From Bradyrhizobium valentinum (lineage in GTDB: Bacteria > Pseudomonadota > Alphaproteobacteria > Rhizobiales > Xanthobacteraceae), in contig NZ_LLXX01000029.1 in assembly GCF_001440405.1 (NCBI RefSeq), positions 101,040 to 155,044 on the forward strand: a stretch of DNA of 54,005 nt, read 5' to 3'. Shown piece after piece: positions 16,531 to 25,418 of this stretch. Every line of letters begins with the position of its first letter. Within the stretch, counting starts at the first letter, position 1. The notes below the pieces were generated by a model. The model was not told the DNA's origin. It searched no databases and saw only the letters and a program-made list of their open reading frames with translations. The translations under genes were made by a program, and so were the position numbers.

Positions 16531-17463
16531 ATGAGCAGTCCGACGCAGGTTGCGGCCGTGGTGATCCGTGCGGCCCTTTCCGTCTGCATATTTTCGGCCA
16601 TTTGCAATCTGGCACTCGCCGGGCCGGTCGCCCGCTCGACCAATGCTACCGCGACAATCGCTCCCGACGCGCCGCCAACCGCGACCCAGCCGCAGGCGCG
16701 CGTCTACCTGTTCCGGGGCGCGCTCGGTCCGATCTTTTCGCGCGGGATGGACCGCCTGACCAAGCGCCTCGAAGAAGCCGGCATCCGGGCTGACGTCTAC
16801 GAGTTCACCATTTGCCGGCTGATCGCGGATCAGGCCATCCGCGATTTCCGTAACGATCCCGCTCCGATCGTCCTGATCGGTCATTCGATGGGCGGACTTT
16901 GTGCATTGACGTTTGCCGGGATTCTGAAGTCCGAAAACATCCAGGTTAGCCTAGTGGTCACCATTGATCCGGCCCAAGCAAGCCCGAAAGTGCCGCTGAA
17001 CGTCGAGCGTTACATCAATATTTTTCTGTCCGACAGCATATTGGGCGGCGGCGATGTGGTGGCCGAGCAAGGTTACCAGGGTCATTACGCGAGCTTCGAT
17101 TTGAAGGAGCACGGGGAAATCACCCACATCAACATCGAGAAGCAGGATTCCATCCACGACCAAGTGGTGACGGCAGTTGCGCAACTTGCGATGACGCCAG
17201 CCAAAGGAGAGGCGGCGCCGCTGCGCTACGTCGTTCCTTCCGACGCCCCGATTGAGCTGTGGGACAGCGGCACGCAGCAACTCGCCCGTTCGGGCGATAC
17301 CTTGCAGAGGCTGGCGGCACTTAACGGTGTACCGCTGTGGTCGCTTACCCAGGCCAATCAGTATTCCGAGAGTGCACCGCTGCCAGTTGGCCAACGCGTC
17401 CTGGTTCCGCGCCGTCTTGCTCCACCTGCCGCGACATCGGCGGCGCCGAAACCCAAACGATAG
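16531..17463 (+). CDS. Secreted GHSMG alpha/beta-hydrolase-like protein with C-terminal LysM domain
   Basis: About 310 aa with a signal peptide (hydrophobic segment ending CNLALAG). RVYLFRGALGPIFSRGMD opens the hydrolase core; PIVLIGHSMGGLCAL is the nucleophile elbow, and EITHINIEKQD holds the likely catalytic His. The last 60 residues (GDTLQRLAALNGVPLWSLTQAN, PLPVGQRVLVP) form a LysM module, which binds peptidoglycan or related glycans. It parallels the preceding gene in layout but adds LysM, suggesting a wall-tethered version. Starts at 16474 and 16486 are in frame; 16531 gives the neatest signal peptide. Confidence 0.8.
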   Translation: MSSPTQVAAVVIRAALSVCIFSAICNLALAGPVARSTNATATIAPDAPPTATQPQARVYLFRGALGPIFSRGMDRLTKRLEEAGIRADVYEFTICRLIADQAIRDFRNDPAPIVLIGHSMGGLCALTFAGILKSENIQVSLVVTIDPAQASPKVPLNVERYINIFLSDSILGGGDVVAEQGYQGHYASFDLKEHGEITHINIEKQDSIHDQVVTAVAQLAMTPAKGEAAPLRYVVPSDAPIELWDSGTQQLARSGDTLQRLAALNGVPLWSLTQANQYSESAPLPVGQRVLVPRRLAPPAATSAAPKPKR

Positions 17464-17484
17464 CGCGCAAAATGTACTGCAGCG

Positions 17485-18111
17485 TCAGTTAGGCCGCAGG
17501 AACGGAATCAGCATCGGAACGCGACGGCAATACGATCCATAGGCATCCGCACCGAGTTCTTCCGTGAGGAAGCCCTCCTCCATGCGGGCCTTCAACCCCA
17601 TCCCGACCGAGATCAGCACCGCACCCAGCATCGCGGTCACCGTGCCGACCGCAATACCCGTCACCAGCATCCCCGCGATAAGCCCCGTATAGATCGGGTG
17701 GCGCACAAGCCCGTACGGGCCGGTGTCGATGACCTGATGGCCTTCCTTGTGCGTGATCGCGTTCGACCAGAAACGTCCGAGATGAATTCTCGCCCACCAT
17801 GTGAACGAGATCCCTGCAAGGACAAGACACGCCAGCACGTAGATGCCAAGACTGCTAAATTGCCAGAGCGGCTTTTCTCCCAAGACCTTGCCAGTCAATG
17901 GCAGGAAAAGAACGGCCCCTGCGAGAATCGGCAAGCGGTATTTGAGCGAGTCCCAGGTCATCACGTGTTTCTTGGTTTGACCGGACCAGAACGACGCCAC
18001 CACCCAACTGATAACCCACAAAATCCAGATGATGGCGAGCAACTGTGTGGGCCAGGTAGTGGTCCAGCCACTCAAGGCGAAAGCCAACCATTGACCAGGA
18101 TCGTTCAGCAT
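17485..18111 (-). CDS. Isoprenylcysteine carboxyl methyltransferase-like membrane protein
   Basis: About 208 aa with four or five hydrophobic segments. The C-terminal part GPYGLVRHPIYTGLIAGML, followed by ARMEEGFLTEELGADAYGSYCRRVPMLIP, is the conserved SAM-binding core of ICMT/PEMT-like methyltransferases; RHP and the Glu-Glu pair are typical. Bacterial members methylate varied small molecules or lipids. An upstream ATG at 18201 would overlap the SDR gene by 64 nt; ATG 18111, 26 nt after the SDR stop, is preferred. It is last in a likely three-gene unit with Mpo1-like and SDR genes. Confidence 0.8.
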   Translation of the reverse strand: MLNDPGQWLAFALSGWTTTWPTQLLAIIWILWVISWVVASFWSGQTKKHVMTWDSLKYRLPILAGAVLFLPLTGKVLGEKPLWQFSSLGIYVLACLVLAGISFTWWARIHLGRFWSNAITHKEGHQVIDTGPYGLVRHPIYTGLIAGMLVTGIAVGTVTAMLGAVLISVGMGLKARMEEGFLTEELGADAYGSYCRRVPMLIPFLRPN

Positions 18112-18137
18112 GTCGCGGACCGCCTCAATCGCTTGGA

Positions 18138-19187
18138 TCAGCCGCCAAGCCGTCGCTCGACGTGAAACGGTCGAGGGTGAGCACTCGGCGTTGGACCCCA
18201 TTCAGGTTGATTGTGGCCGGCATCAAGCAGATGCGCAATGGTTTCCCGTAACACAGGTTCGATGGGGCCTGGCGCATAGCCCAGCTCTCGTTGCGCTTTT
18301 TCGATCGACAAGGCCCCTGCTCGCAAAGCGATACGAACGCCTTCGGCCGTACCGGACGGGGGCCGGCGCGTCACGTGATCGGCAATGAACTCAAGCGTCG
18401 CAGTGACCATTTCGGCGACCTTGCCGTTCACGTTAATGCACCGGATGCGACGTCCGCTGATATCAGCCATGAGTTCGAGAACCTCTCTCAGCCCCATGCT
18501 TTCGCCGCCGAGAACGTAGCGATGTCCAGCGCGTCCGCGCTCCATGGCAAGGATCAGCCCTTCGGCGGCGTCGCGCACATCGACGAGGTTCGCGACAAAA
18601 TCAAGATGCAATTGAAGGCGCCGGCTGAGAAAATACCGGAGCATCGCCGTCGGCGGCGTAACGTTGTGATCGTAAGGCCCGACCGGCATGGTGGGACAGC
18701 CGATCACCACCGGGTATCCCGATGCGGCCGCCTGCATGGCGAACCGGTCGGCGAGCATTTTCGAGCGCGTATATGGACCCGGCATGTCGTCCGGCAAGAA
18801 CGCATCATCAGCGACAGGAACCATCGATGGCGAGGCACGGAACAGAATGGATTCTGTCGAGCAGTGCAGGAAGCGCTTTATGCCGCGCTTTCGCGCCGTC
18901 TCAATGACGATTTCGGTGCCACCGTAATTGACAGTGTAAAAATCAGCTTTCCGCGGCAGCCACATCCCGGGCAGGCCAGCCAGATGATAGACCTCATCGA
19001 CGCCGTCCATCGCCCGGTTCACCAGGTCTCGATCAAGCACCGACCCCCTGACATACTGAACCTGCGGCAAAGCGTGGGGCGGCGGCTGAAGATCGAGAAC
19101 CCTCACCTGCCGGCCTCGCGCTATCAGCGCGCAGACGAGGTGCTTTCCGATGAACCCACTGCCGCCTGTGACCAGTATGCGCGTCAT
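18138..19187 (-). CDS. NAD(P)-dependent extended SDR (epimerase/dehydratase or 3-beta-HSD-like)
   Basis: A 349-aa Rossmann enzyme. TGGSGFIG (7-14) is the dinucleotide motif, D61-VDEVYHLAG marks strand 4, S110 and Y139-x3-K143 form the catalytic set. The layout resembles NSDHL/dihydroflavonol-reductase-type SDRs acting on sterols, hopanoid-linked sugars or similar substrates. It lies between an Mpo1-like membrane protein and an ICMT-like methyltransferase on the same strand, which hints at a membrane-lipid substrate. That is inference from context. Confidence 0.85.
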   Translation of the reverse strand: MTRILVTGGSGFIGKHLVCALIARGRQVRVLDLQPPPHALPQVQYVRGSVLDRDLVNRAMDGVDEVYHLAGLPGMWLPRKADFYTVNYGGTEIVIETARKRGIKRFLHCSTESILFRASPSMVPVADDAFLPDDMPGPYTRSKMLADRFAMQAAASGYPVVIGCPTMPVGPYDHNVTPPTAMLRYFLSRRLQLHLDFVANLVDVRDAAEGLILAMERGRAGHRYVLGGESMGLREVLELMADISGRRIRCINVNGKVAEMVTATLEFIADHVTRRPPSGTAEGVRIALRAGALSIEKAQRELGYAPGPIEPVLRETIAHLLDAGHNQPEWGPTPSAHPRPFHVERRLGG

Positions 19188-19220
19188 GCTGCCGATGGAC
19201 TCAAGCTGAACTGTTTGAGA

Positions 19221-19733
19221 TCAAGATGCAGCACCTTGCGGATGCTGTTGGATAATGATGGCGAGATCGCGCCGAAAGCCCAGCGCGATAAACAGCTTCG
19301 CCATGACAAACATTGGTCCGAGCAACAGGTGGGTCGGGTTGTCGACCAGCGCCGGCTGCTGTCGCTCGAACACGCGGTGCCCGACAATCTGTGATGCGAC
19401 CCCAACGACAATCAGGATCGCCGTAAGTGACCACATGCCAGCAGTCGTCGCATGACTAACGATCACGGCAGCGACTGAGAGCAAGACGATTGCGGCCCCA
19501 AGGATCGCGGCTCCGAGCGCGAAGTCGAGCAGGAACCAGTAGATGAGCACCGGTACGACGGCGATGGTCGCCGCGCTGGTCTGGAACCCGAATACGGTGA
19601 CGGACCACAGGCTGAGCGGAAGAACAGCAGCCAGGAACAAGAACGCGATGCCGAAGACATGCATCGCGCAATTCCAGGGGTCACGATGGTACTCGACGTA
19701 ATCCGCAAGCTGCCGCCGAAAATATGAACCCAT
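19221..19733 (-). CDS. Mpo1-like (DUF962) membrane protein
   Basis: A 170-aa integral membrane protein with about four hydrophobic helices. VEYHRDPWNCAMHVFGI at the start and QIVGHRVFERQQPALVDN followed by PTHLLLGPMFVMAKL near the end are the Mpo1/YGL010w signature. Yeast Mpo1 is an iron-dependent dioxygenase that shortens 2-hydroxy fatty acids; the conserved histidines that hold iron (H16, H25, H118) are present here. It leads the same-strand SDR and ICMT-like genes, spaced 33 and 26 nt, so a lipid-modifying operon is likely. Confidence 0.82.
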   Translation of the reverse strand: MGSYFRRQLADYVEYHRDPWNCAMHVFGIAFLFLAAVLPLSLWSVTVFGFQTSAATIAVVPVLIYWFLLDFALGAAILGAAIVLLSVAAVIVSHATTAGMWSLTAILIVVGVASQIVGHRVFERQQPALVDNPTHLLLGPMFVMAKLFIALGFRRDLAIIIQQHPQGAAS

Positions 19734-19941
19734 GCGGTGCTATCCCCCTGCTGTCGGCAGACGCGGCTAGGCGGCAACCAAAAATCCGGCACACCTGCTT
19801 CGATGCCCAATTCCCATCCGAGACGTAATGGTAGTTAAACTTGGGAATCATCATCAAGTCAAAGCGCGGACGCGGAACGTTTCACAGCCATCGAGCGCGC
19901 GAAGGCGCTCCCAACGTTGAATCATGCAGTAATTCAGGCGA

Positions 19942-20157
19942 CTAACAGGGGTACACGGGTCTCGGGAACCGCCACGCGTTGGGATAATTTTTCCCGCAGG
20001 TGTTGCCGCTCAGCCAAGCAGTCATGACCTTTTCGTGAGTACGCGCTCTACCCCCCGCGACGCTGAGCATCAGCATAATCGCTCCGACGAGAATGAGGCT
20101 AACGGCCCAAACTCCGCTGTCAGAGCGAAGATCGGGATGGAACCATAAGGAGCGCAT
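19942..20157 (-). CDS. Small hypothetical membrane protein, 71 aa
   Basis: A 71-aa reading frame with one hydrophobic helix (GVWAVSLILVGAIMLMLSVAGG, about residues 15-36) and an aromatic C-terminus with two Cys. It begins 14 nt after the AraC stop on the same strand, and its only ribosome-site candidate, AAGG, is far from the ATG. I recognise no family. The spacing allows co-transcription with the AraC gene, but a chance frame is possible. Confidence 0.33.
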   Translation of the reverse strand: MRSLWFHPDLRSDSGVWAVSLILVGAIMLMLSVAGGRARTHEKVMTAWLSGNTCGKNYPNAWRFPRPVYPC

Positions 20158-20170
20158 GCTGGCTGGCGCC

Positions 20171-21178
20171 TTACTCCGGCGAAATATGCGCCTGTCGCCA
20201 GGCGGCCGGTGGCGTCCCTACCGTCCTGCGAAACGCTCGATTGAAGGCAGCCTCGGAATCGTAACCAACCGCCACTGCGACGCGTGCGATCGGGTCGCGC
20301 CCGGAAGCCAGCAGACCGGCAGCGAGTTGCATGCGCCAGCGCGTCAGGTACTGCATCGGCGGCTGACCAATGAGATGAGTGAAGCGCTGCGCGAGCGTCG
20401 ACCGCGACAGCCCCACCGCTTTCGCGAGCTCATCCAATGTCCAATCCGCCGCCGGTTCGCCATGCAAGAGGTTCAGCGCCTGACCGACGTGTCGATCGGC
20501 CAAGCCGGCAAGCCACCCGGTCTGTTCGGGGCCTAGTGCTTCGATATGGCATCTGATTGCTTCGACAAAGAGCAGTTCGCCCAGCCGGGCCAGCACGCCC
20601 TCGCCGCCCGTCCGGCGCCGTTCCGATTCGGCCCTTGCAGCACTGATCAGATAGGCAAGGCCCGAATTCTCGCGATATGAACTTCCCCGCAAGTGCAGGA
20701 CCGCGGGCAGTGCTTCCACCAGCGGATTGAAAGGACGCGTGTCGCAGCCGAGAAATCCGCACAGGATGCGCGCGTCGGCGGGTCCGTTCTCACCCAGGCG
20801 CATCATGAGAGGAAGCCGACCGGCCCTCGCCTGACCGTAGACGCTCAGATCAGGGATCGACCGCATGCCCGGAGCGCTGGAAAGGACATGTGCTGAGCCC
20901 TGCGGAAAGGCGATGATATCGCCCGCCTCGAGCCGTACGGATGGTGCATCGATCAGCCCGCCCCAGCAGCAGCCATCGATCACCACGTGATACTCGATGA
21001 CGTGCTGAGCCCCCGGCAAAACGGCTGAAGCGCAGGCAGCCGATGTCGGCGCCTCGGCCACCCAGGGTGCGCGGACGTCCAGATGGAAGAACATCGCGCT
21101 ACTGAGCCGTACGGCGCGCAGCACATCGGACAGAGCATCCGCGCCCATAGTCCAAGCTCCAGTCGGACGCTCGATCAT
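20171..21178 (-). CDS. AraC-family transcriptional regulator
   Basis: A 335-aa regulator. The N-terminal half is a cupin-type ligand domain (HVIEYHVVIDGCCWGGLI, LEAGDIIAFPQGSAHVL), as in the AraC_binding/cupin_6 group. The C-terminal 100 residues hold the two HTH motifs (DWTLDELAKAVGLSRSTLAQRF and DPIARVAVAVGYDSEAAFNRAF). It is divergent from a methyltransferase gene with 122 bp between starts, so it most likely controls that gene. The effector is unknown. Confidence 0.9.
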   Translation of the reverse strand: MIERPTGAWTMGADALSDVLRAVRLSSAMFFHLDVRAPWVAEAPTSAACASAVLPGAQHVIEYHVVIDGCCWGGLIDAPSVRLEAGDIIAFPQGSAHVLSSAPGMRSIPDLSVYGQARAGRLPLMMRLGENGPADARILCGFLGCDTRPFNPLVEALPAVLHLRGSSYRENSGLAYLISAARAESERRRTGGEGVLARLGELLFVEAIRCHIEALGPEQTGWLAGLADRHVGQALNLLHGEPAADWTLDELAKAVGLSRSTLAQRFTHLIGQPPMQYLTRWRMQLAAGLLASGRDPIARVAVAVGYDSEAAFNRAFRRTVGTPPAAWRQAHISPE

Positions 21179-21300
21179 GCTTCTCGGACGAAAGGCAAAA
21201 AATAGGAAGGATTTAGACGCTCAGTCAAGTCATCCGGCAGTCCGGTCATTTGCCGCACCCTCGCGAGGACCTATGTCCCATCGCGCCAAAGGAGGCAGCA

Positions 21301-22374
21301 ATGAACATGATAGTTAGAGAATTAGATCAGCAGAAGCTGGAAGGATTTGTTACACGGATATTGGACGATCTCGGCGCCGCCATGATTGCGCCGCTGGTGC
21401 GCATCGGCGACGAACTTGGGTTCTATGCCGCGCTTGCCGAGTCAGGACCGGTGACGCCGCAAGAACTGGCGCGCCGTACCGGAACGGTCGAGCGCCTCGT
21501 GCGCGAATGGCTCAGCGCCCACGCCGCCGCCGGTTATCTGGACTATGACGCCACGACCAAGCGCTTTGCCATGAATCCCGAGCAGGCCATGGTCTTCGGA
21601 AATCCGGAAAGTCCGGTCTACATGCTGGGCTCGTTCGAGGTTTGCCAAGCGGTGATGCTTGACCAACCCAAGGTGAGCAAGGCTTTCCGCAACGGCGGCG
21701 CCGCCGGCTATCACGAACGATGCAGCTGTCTGTTCAGCGGAATGTCACGCTTCTTCGGCGTGAGCTACAAAGCCCATCTGGTGCAGGAATGGCTTCCCGC
21801 ATTGGACGGTGTGATCGAAAAGCTCAATAACGGTGCGCGGGTCGCCGATATCGGCTGCGGCCATGGCATCTCCACCATTCTGATGACGAAGGCCTTCGAA
21901 AGATCCAGATTTTTCGGGGTCGACAACCACGAAGATTCGATCGCCTGCGCCCGCGACGCCGCGAAACGCGACGGCGTAGCAGCCAGGACGGAATTTGATG
22001 TCGCCACAGCCAAGAATTTTGTGGGCGGCAATTTCGACCTGATCTGTTGTTTCGACGCGCTGCACGACCTTGGCGATCCCGTCGGCGCGGCGGGCCGGAT
22101 TCTGGAGGCTCTGGCCCCCGACGGCACATTCATGGCGGTGGAGCCACGTGCAGGAGACCGGTTGGAGGACAATATCAATCCAGTCGGCCGGCTCTATTAT
22201 GCCGGCTCCACCATGATCTGTACGCCGGTTTCGCTGGCACAGGAGGTCGGGCTCGCCCTCGGCGGACAGGCCGGGCCGGCACGGTTGGAAGCGGTTCTGC
22301 GCGAAGCCGGATTTGGCCGCGTGCGGATCGCAGCCGAGACGCCCTTCAACATCGTTCTCGAAGCGCGGCGATAA
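21301..22374 (+). CDS. Class I SAM-dependent methyltransferase with N-terminal winged helix
   Basis: A 357-aa enzyme. Residues 28-100 form a dimerisation/winged-helix domain (LGFYAALAESGPVTPQELARRTG) as in small-molecule O-methyltransferases. VADIGCGHGIS (181-191) is SAM motif I; FFGVDNHEDSI and DLICCFDALHDLGDPV are motifs II and III. A very strong AAAGGAGG precedes ATG 21301, ruling out the upstream ATG. The family includes rebeccamycin-type and S-methylase enzymes with two-domain layout. The divergent AraC gene suggests inducible expression by a small molecule. Confidence 0.85.
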   Translation: MNMIVRELDQQKLEGFVTRILDDLGAAMIAPLVRIGDELGFYAALAESGPVTPQELARRTGTVERLVREWLSAHAAAGYLDYDATTKRFAMNPEQAMVFGNPESPVYMLGSFEVCQAVMLDQPKVSKAFRNGGAAGYHERCSCLFSGMSRFFGVSYKAHLVQEWLPALDGVIEKLNNGARVADIGCGHGISTILMTKAFERSRFFGVDNHEDSIACARDAAKRDGVAARTEFDVATAKNFVGGNFDLICCFDALHDLGDPVGAAGRILEALAPDGTFMAVEPRAGDRLEDNINPVGRLYYAGSTMICTPVSLAQEVGLALGGQAGPARLEAVLREAGFGRVRIAAETPFNIVLEARR

Positions 22375-22652
22375 GACGTGGGCGAACGGGCTGTAAACTT
22401 CTTGAGCGGCCGAGAGCACTTGCTCGCCGGCGGCAAGGGTACCTGGTCATGACGCAGGCATTACGAGCGAAACAAAGCAATCGAGAACTTGGCCAAGCCG
22501 GCTGGATCCTTGATTATTGGGTCGCCTCTTTGATCGCAACGGTGGAGCGCGCCATACGTCATCGACGCGCGAAGCATCGCGGCAGGATGCAGGCCGATTG
22601 CCCTGCTCCGCGACGCGAGAAAGTTGGGATGAAGTCCTAGGTGTGAGAGCAG
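22375..22652. other. Intergenic region after the methyltransferase gene
   Basis: I see no supported gene or strong terminator in this stretch. It leads into the repeat element at 22653. Confidence 0.4.
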
Positions 22653-22813
22653 AGACCCTCATGGTGAGGAGCGCGCAGCGCGTCTCCGGACGATGCTGCG
22701 CATCGCCGGGCGAACCATGAGGCCACAGACGGGCCTTCATCCTTCGAGACGCCGCGGAGCCTGTCATCGGGCCGCGCTACGCGCGGACCCGTTGGCGGCT
22801 CCTCAGGATGAGG
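22653..22813. repeat. Long dispersed extragenic repeat
   Basis: Starts CCTCATGGTGAGGAG and ends CTCCTCAGGATGAGG, with internal CATCCTTCGAGACG and CGGACGATGCTGCGCATCG. A related copy in inverted orientation is at 46916-47043, sharing TCTCGAAGGATGAAGGCC and CATGGTTCGCCCGGCGATG. It lies directly after the 3' end of the Bug gene. Confidence 0.75.
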
Positions 22814-22823
22814 TTCAAGATCC

Positions 22824-23801
22824 TCAGTTCGTGATCTTGTATCCCGTCGCCTTGACGATCGGCTGCCAGAATGCGGTGTTGGCGGCGAGCTCCCTCGTCA
22901 GGCCTTCAGGCGTCGAGCCGACCGGGATCAGGCCGATCGCCGAAAGCTTTTCCTTTACTTCGGGCTTGGCGAGCGCTGTGGCGACCGCTTCGCTCAGCTT
23001 CTTCGCGAAGTCGGGCGAAGCGCCGGCCGGCAGCCACATGCCGTACCAGGCGTCCGCCACCAGATCGATGCCGCTTTCCTTCAGTGTCGGGGCATCGGGC
23101 AGGAACGGCGAACGGGCCGCACTGCCCACCGCGAGAATCCGGATGTTGCCCGCACGATGCTGCGGAATGGCGTCGGTCAACGTCGAAATGGCGAACGGCA
23201 GATGACCGCCGACGAGGTCGTTGATGATGGGCGCGCTGCCGCGATAGGCAACGCGCGTCAGCTTGACGCCCAGCGCCTGCTCGAGCCGCGATCCCGTGAA
23301 ATGCGGAATGGTGCCGTTGCTGGGCACGCCGAACGTCGCCTTGTCCGGATTGGCTTTCAGCCAGGCAACCAGTTGCGTGAAGTCCTTGACATCGGCGGCC
23401 GGGACAGCCGGGCCGGCGAAGACACAAAACTCAAAGCGCACGAGTTGCGAGACCGGAACGAAGTCCTTGGCCGAATCGAAACTCGGCGTCGTCTCGACCA
23501 TCGGCAGCAGATACATGGTCGGCCCCGTGGTCACGAGGATAGTCGCGCCATCGGGATTGGCCCCCTTGACCGCCTTGATGCCGATCAGGCCGTCACCGCC
23601 GGTGCGGTTTTCGACGATGATGTTGCGATCGAGCAAGGGAGCTATGTGTTGCGCCAGCAAGCGGCAAAGCGCGTCGCCGCCGCCGCCGGCCGCAAAGGGA
23701 AAGATGATTTTGGTCAGCGGGCCCGACTGCGCCAGCGCTTGGCCCGTCCATGCGGCCAGTGAACATGCGGCGCTTCCGGCCAGAAAATCTCGGCGTTTCA
23801 T
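22824..23801 (-). CDS. Bug/TctC-family substrate-binding protein with Tat-like signal
   Basis: A 325-aa periplasmic receptor. MKRRDFLAGSAACSLAAW is a twin-arginine-type signal, and ALAQSG marks the cleavage area. KIIFPFAAGGGGDALCRLLAQ and VENRTGGDGLIGIKAVKGANPDG are the Bug signature, and ATFGVPSNGTIPHF is the pocket loop. It is about 30% alike to the Bug gene at 110 by eye. ATG 23801 follows GGGGAGGATAGG; the upstream ATG 23834 lacks a site. Orphan: no TctA or TctB nearby. Confidence 0.9.
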   Translation of the reverse strand: MKRRDFLAGSAACSLAAWTGQALAQSGPLTKIIFPFAAGGGGDALCRLLAQHIAPLLDRNIIVENRTGGDGLIGIKAVKGANPDGATILVTTGPTMYLLPMVETTPSFDSAKDFVPVSQLVRFEFCVFAGPAVPAADVKDFTQLVAWLKANPDKATFGVPSNGTIPHFTGSRLEQALGVKLTRVAYRGSAPIINDLVGGHLPFAISTLTDAIPQHRAGNIRILAVGSAARSPFLPDAPTLKESGIDLVADAWYGMWLPAGASPDFAKKLSEAVATALAKPEVKEKLSAIGLIPVGSTPEGLTRELAANTAFWQPIVKATGYKITN

Positions 23802-23858
23802 CCTATCCTCCCCGAACGCTTTATTATTGTTCATTCCCGCAGCACTGAGGCGGCCACG

Positions 23859-24554
23859 TCAAGCCAGCACCATCTCGACTACGGTCATAATTCCGATCGC
23901 GATGGTGGCAAGACCCACAGCCCCCTGCAGAATGCGATTGGCCCAGGTGAGCGAGCGGGCCGAGACCGCGAGCGGCACCGCGATCACCGTCGACAGCGCG
24001 CCCATGCCGATCATCGAGCCGATCCCGAACAACGCAACGTAACCGAGGCCGACGGCAGGGCTGGAGGCCTGCGTGACCGCAAGCACCAGCAGCGCGGCCG
24101 AGCCCGCCATGCCGTGCATCAGGCCGACCAGCAGGGTACGCCAGCGGAAGCCATGGTCATGCGCGTGAGCCATACGGGCATGCGGCGTGGTTTCGCCGGC
24201 ATGGCTATGGGCATGGAAATGCACCGTGCCGTCGCCATGGCCGTGCTGGTGAAAATGCACGCGGTCGCGCCACAGCCGCCACAGCACATGGGCGCCGAGG
24301 CCGACCAGCATCAGGCCGACGGCCGTCTCAATTGGGTGGGCAACGTTGTCCGGGATCGCATGGCCGAGCAGGATCGCAGCGCCGGCAAAGACGAACAAAG
24401 TGAGCGTGTGGCCGAGCCCCCAGGTCAGCCCGTGCTTGACGATATCGGCCACATGGCTGCGGCGCACGGCGATGCTGGAGACAGCGGCGATATGATCGGC
24501 CTCGAGCGCATGCTGCATGCCCAGCAAAAACCCCAGCCCAAGAATTCCGAACAT
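23859..24554 (-). CDS. NiCoT/UreH-like nickel-cobalt transporter family membrane protein
   Basis: A 231-aa membrane protein with about six hydrophobic helices. HALEADHIAAV (15-25) is the HX4DH metal signature of nickel/cobalt permeases. A cytosolic or periplasmic loop at about 98-135 is very His-rich (HFHQHGHGDG, HFHAHSHAG), as expected for metal capture. GLMHGMAGSAALLVL is a second helix motif of the UreH/NicO group. ATG 24554 with AGGGGG upstream is preferred over 24593. No urease or hydrogenase gene is adjacent to tell which metal. Confidence 0.85.
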   Translation of the reverse strand: MFGILGLGFLLGMQHALEADHIAAVSSIAVRRSHVADIVKHGLTWGLGHTLTLFVFAGAAILLGHAIPDNVAHPIETAVGLMLVGLGAHVLWRLWRDRVHFHQHGHGDGTVHFHAHSHAGETTPHARMAHAHDHGFRWRTLLVGLMHGMAGSAALLVLAVTQASSPAVGLGYVALFGIGSMIGMGALSTVIAVPLAVSARSLTWANRILQGAVGLATIAIGIMTVVEMVLA

Positions 24555-24701
24555 ACGCCCCCTACCCGCCGTATCAGTTGAAGTTCGCCTCAAAGATGAA
24601 CTTCTGATCTTGATTTGACGCGTTTACTTTACGCGAACCGCTGCCGACCCCGGATCAGGCTTCGCTGGAAAACGCCATGAAATACCAGTTGGAAGCCTTT
24701 G

Positions 24702-25418
24702 TCAGGTCAAGACTTCATCGAACAGGCTTTTCATCGACGCCCACGAGCGGCGGTCGGCCTGTTCGTTGTACAGCGCGGTGCGCATCATCGAGCCGTCGGC
24801 AGCGGGATTGGTGAAACCGTGCAGCGCGTTGCCGTAGACGATGACCTGCCAGTCCTTCACCCCGCCCGCCCGCATCTCGTTCTCGAAATCGGCGAGTTGT
24901 TCCGGCGGCGCCAAGGGATCGTCGACGCCGGTACAGACCAGCACGCTGGCTTTCATTTGTCCCGGTTGCGCCGGCATCTTGGTCGCCAGCACGCCGTGAA
25001 AACTGACCACCGCCTTCAGGTCGGCCCCCTCGCGCGCCAGCTCCAGCACGACTGACCCGCCAAAGCAGAACCCGATTGCCGCCAACCTGGCGACATCGAC
25101 CTCCGGCAGCGCGGCGAGCGCAGCCAGCGCGGCGCGGCCCCGGGCGCGGAGTTTTTCCGGCTCGGCGCGAAGCCCGCCGACCAGGGTAGCGACTTCCTGC
25201 AGATTGGAGGCCTGCCGCCGATCGCCGAACATGTCCGCGGCCAGCGCCACATAGCCAAGACCGGCGAGCCGGCGCGCGCGCTCCATCGCGAATTCGCCAA
25301 GCCCCAGCCCTTCGTGAAACACCAGCACGCCTGGCCGCTTTCCGATCCCCTCATCAAGCGCGAGATAGCCGCGCAAATTGACTTCGCCACAGCGGTAATC
25401 GACGTCGCGCGCCTGCAT
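24702..25418 (-). CDS. Dienelactone hydrolase family protein
   Basis: A 238-aa alpha/beta hydrolase. The nucleophile is a Cys, C118 in GFCFGG, as in dienelactone hydrolase rather than a serine. The acid is probably in CTGVDDPLAPPEQ, and the His in NALHGFTNP. Dienelactone hydrolase opens a lactone in chlorocatechol breakdown, but this family also has general carboxylesterases. No catechol-cleavage gene is adjacent, so the substrate is uncertain. Confidence 0.85.
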   Translation of the reverse strand: MQARDVDYRCGEVNLRGYLALDEGIGKRPGVLVFHEGLGLGEFAMERARRLAGLGYVALAADMFGDRRQASNLQEVATLVGGLRAEPEKLRARGRAALAALAALPEVDVARLAAIGFCFGGSVVLELAREGADLKAVVSFHGVLATKMPAQPGQMKASVLVCTGVDDPLAPPEQLADFENEMRAGGVKDWQVIVYGNALHGFTNPAADGSMMRTALYNEQADRRSWASMKSLFDEVLT

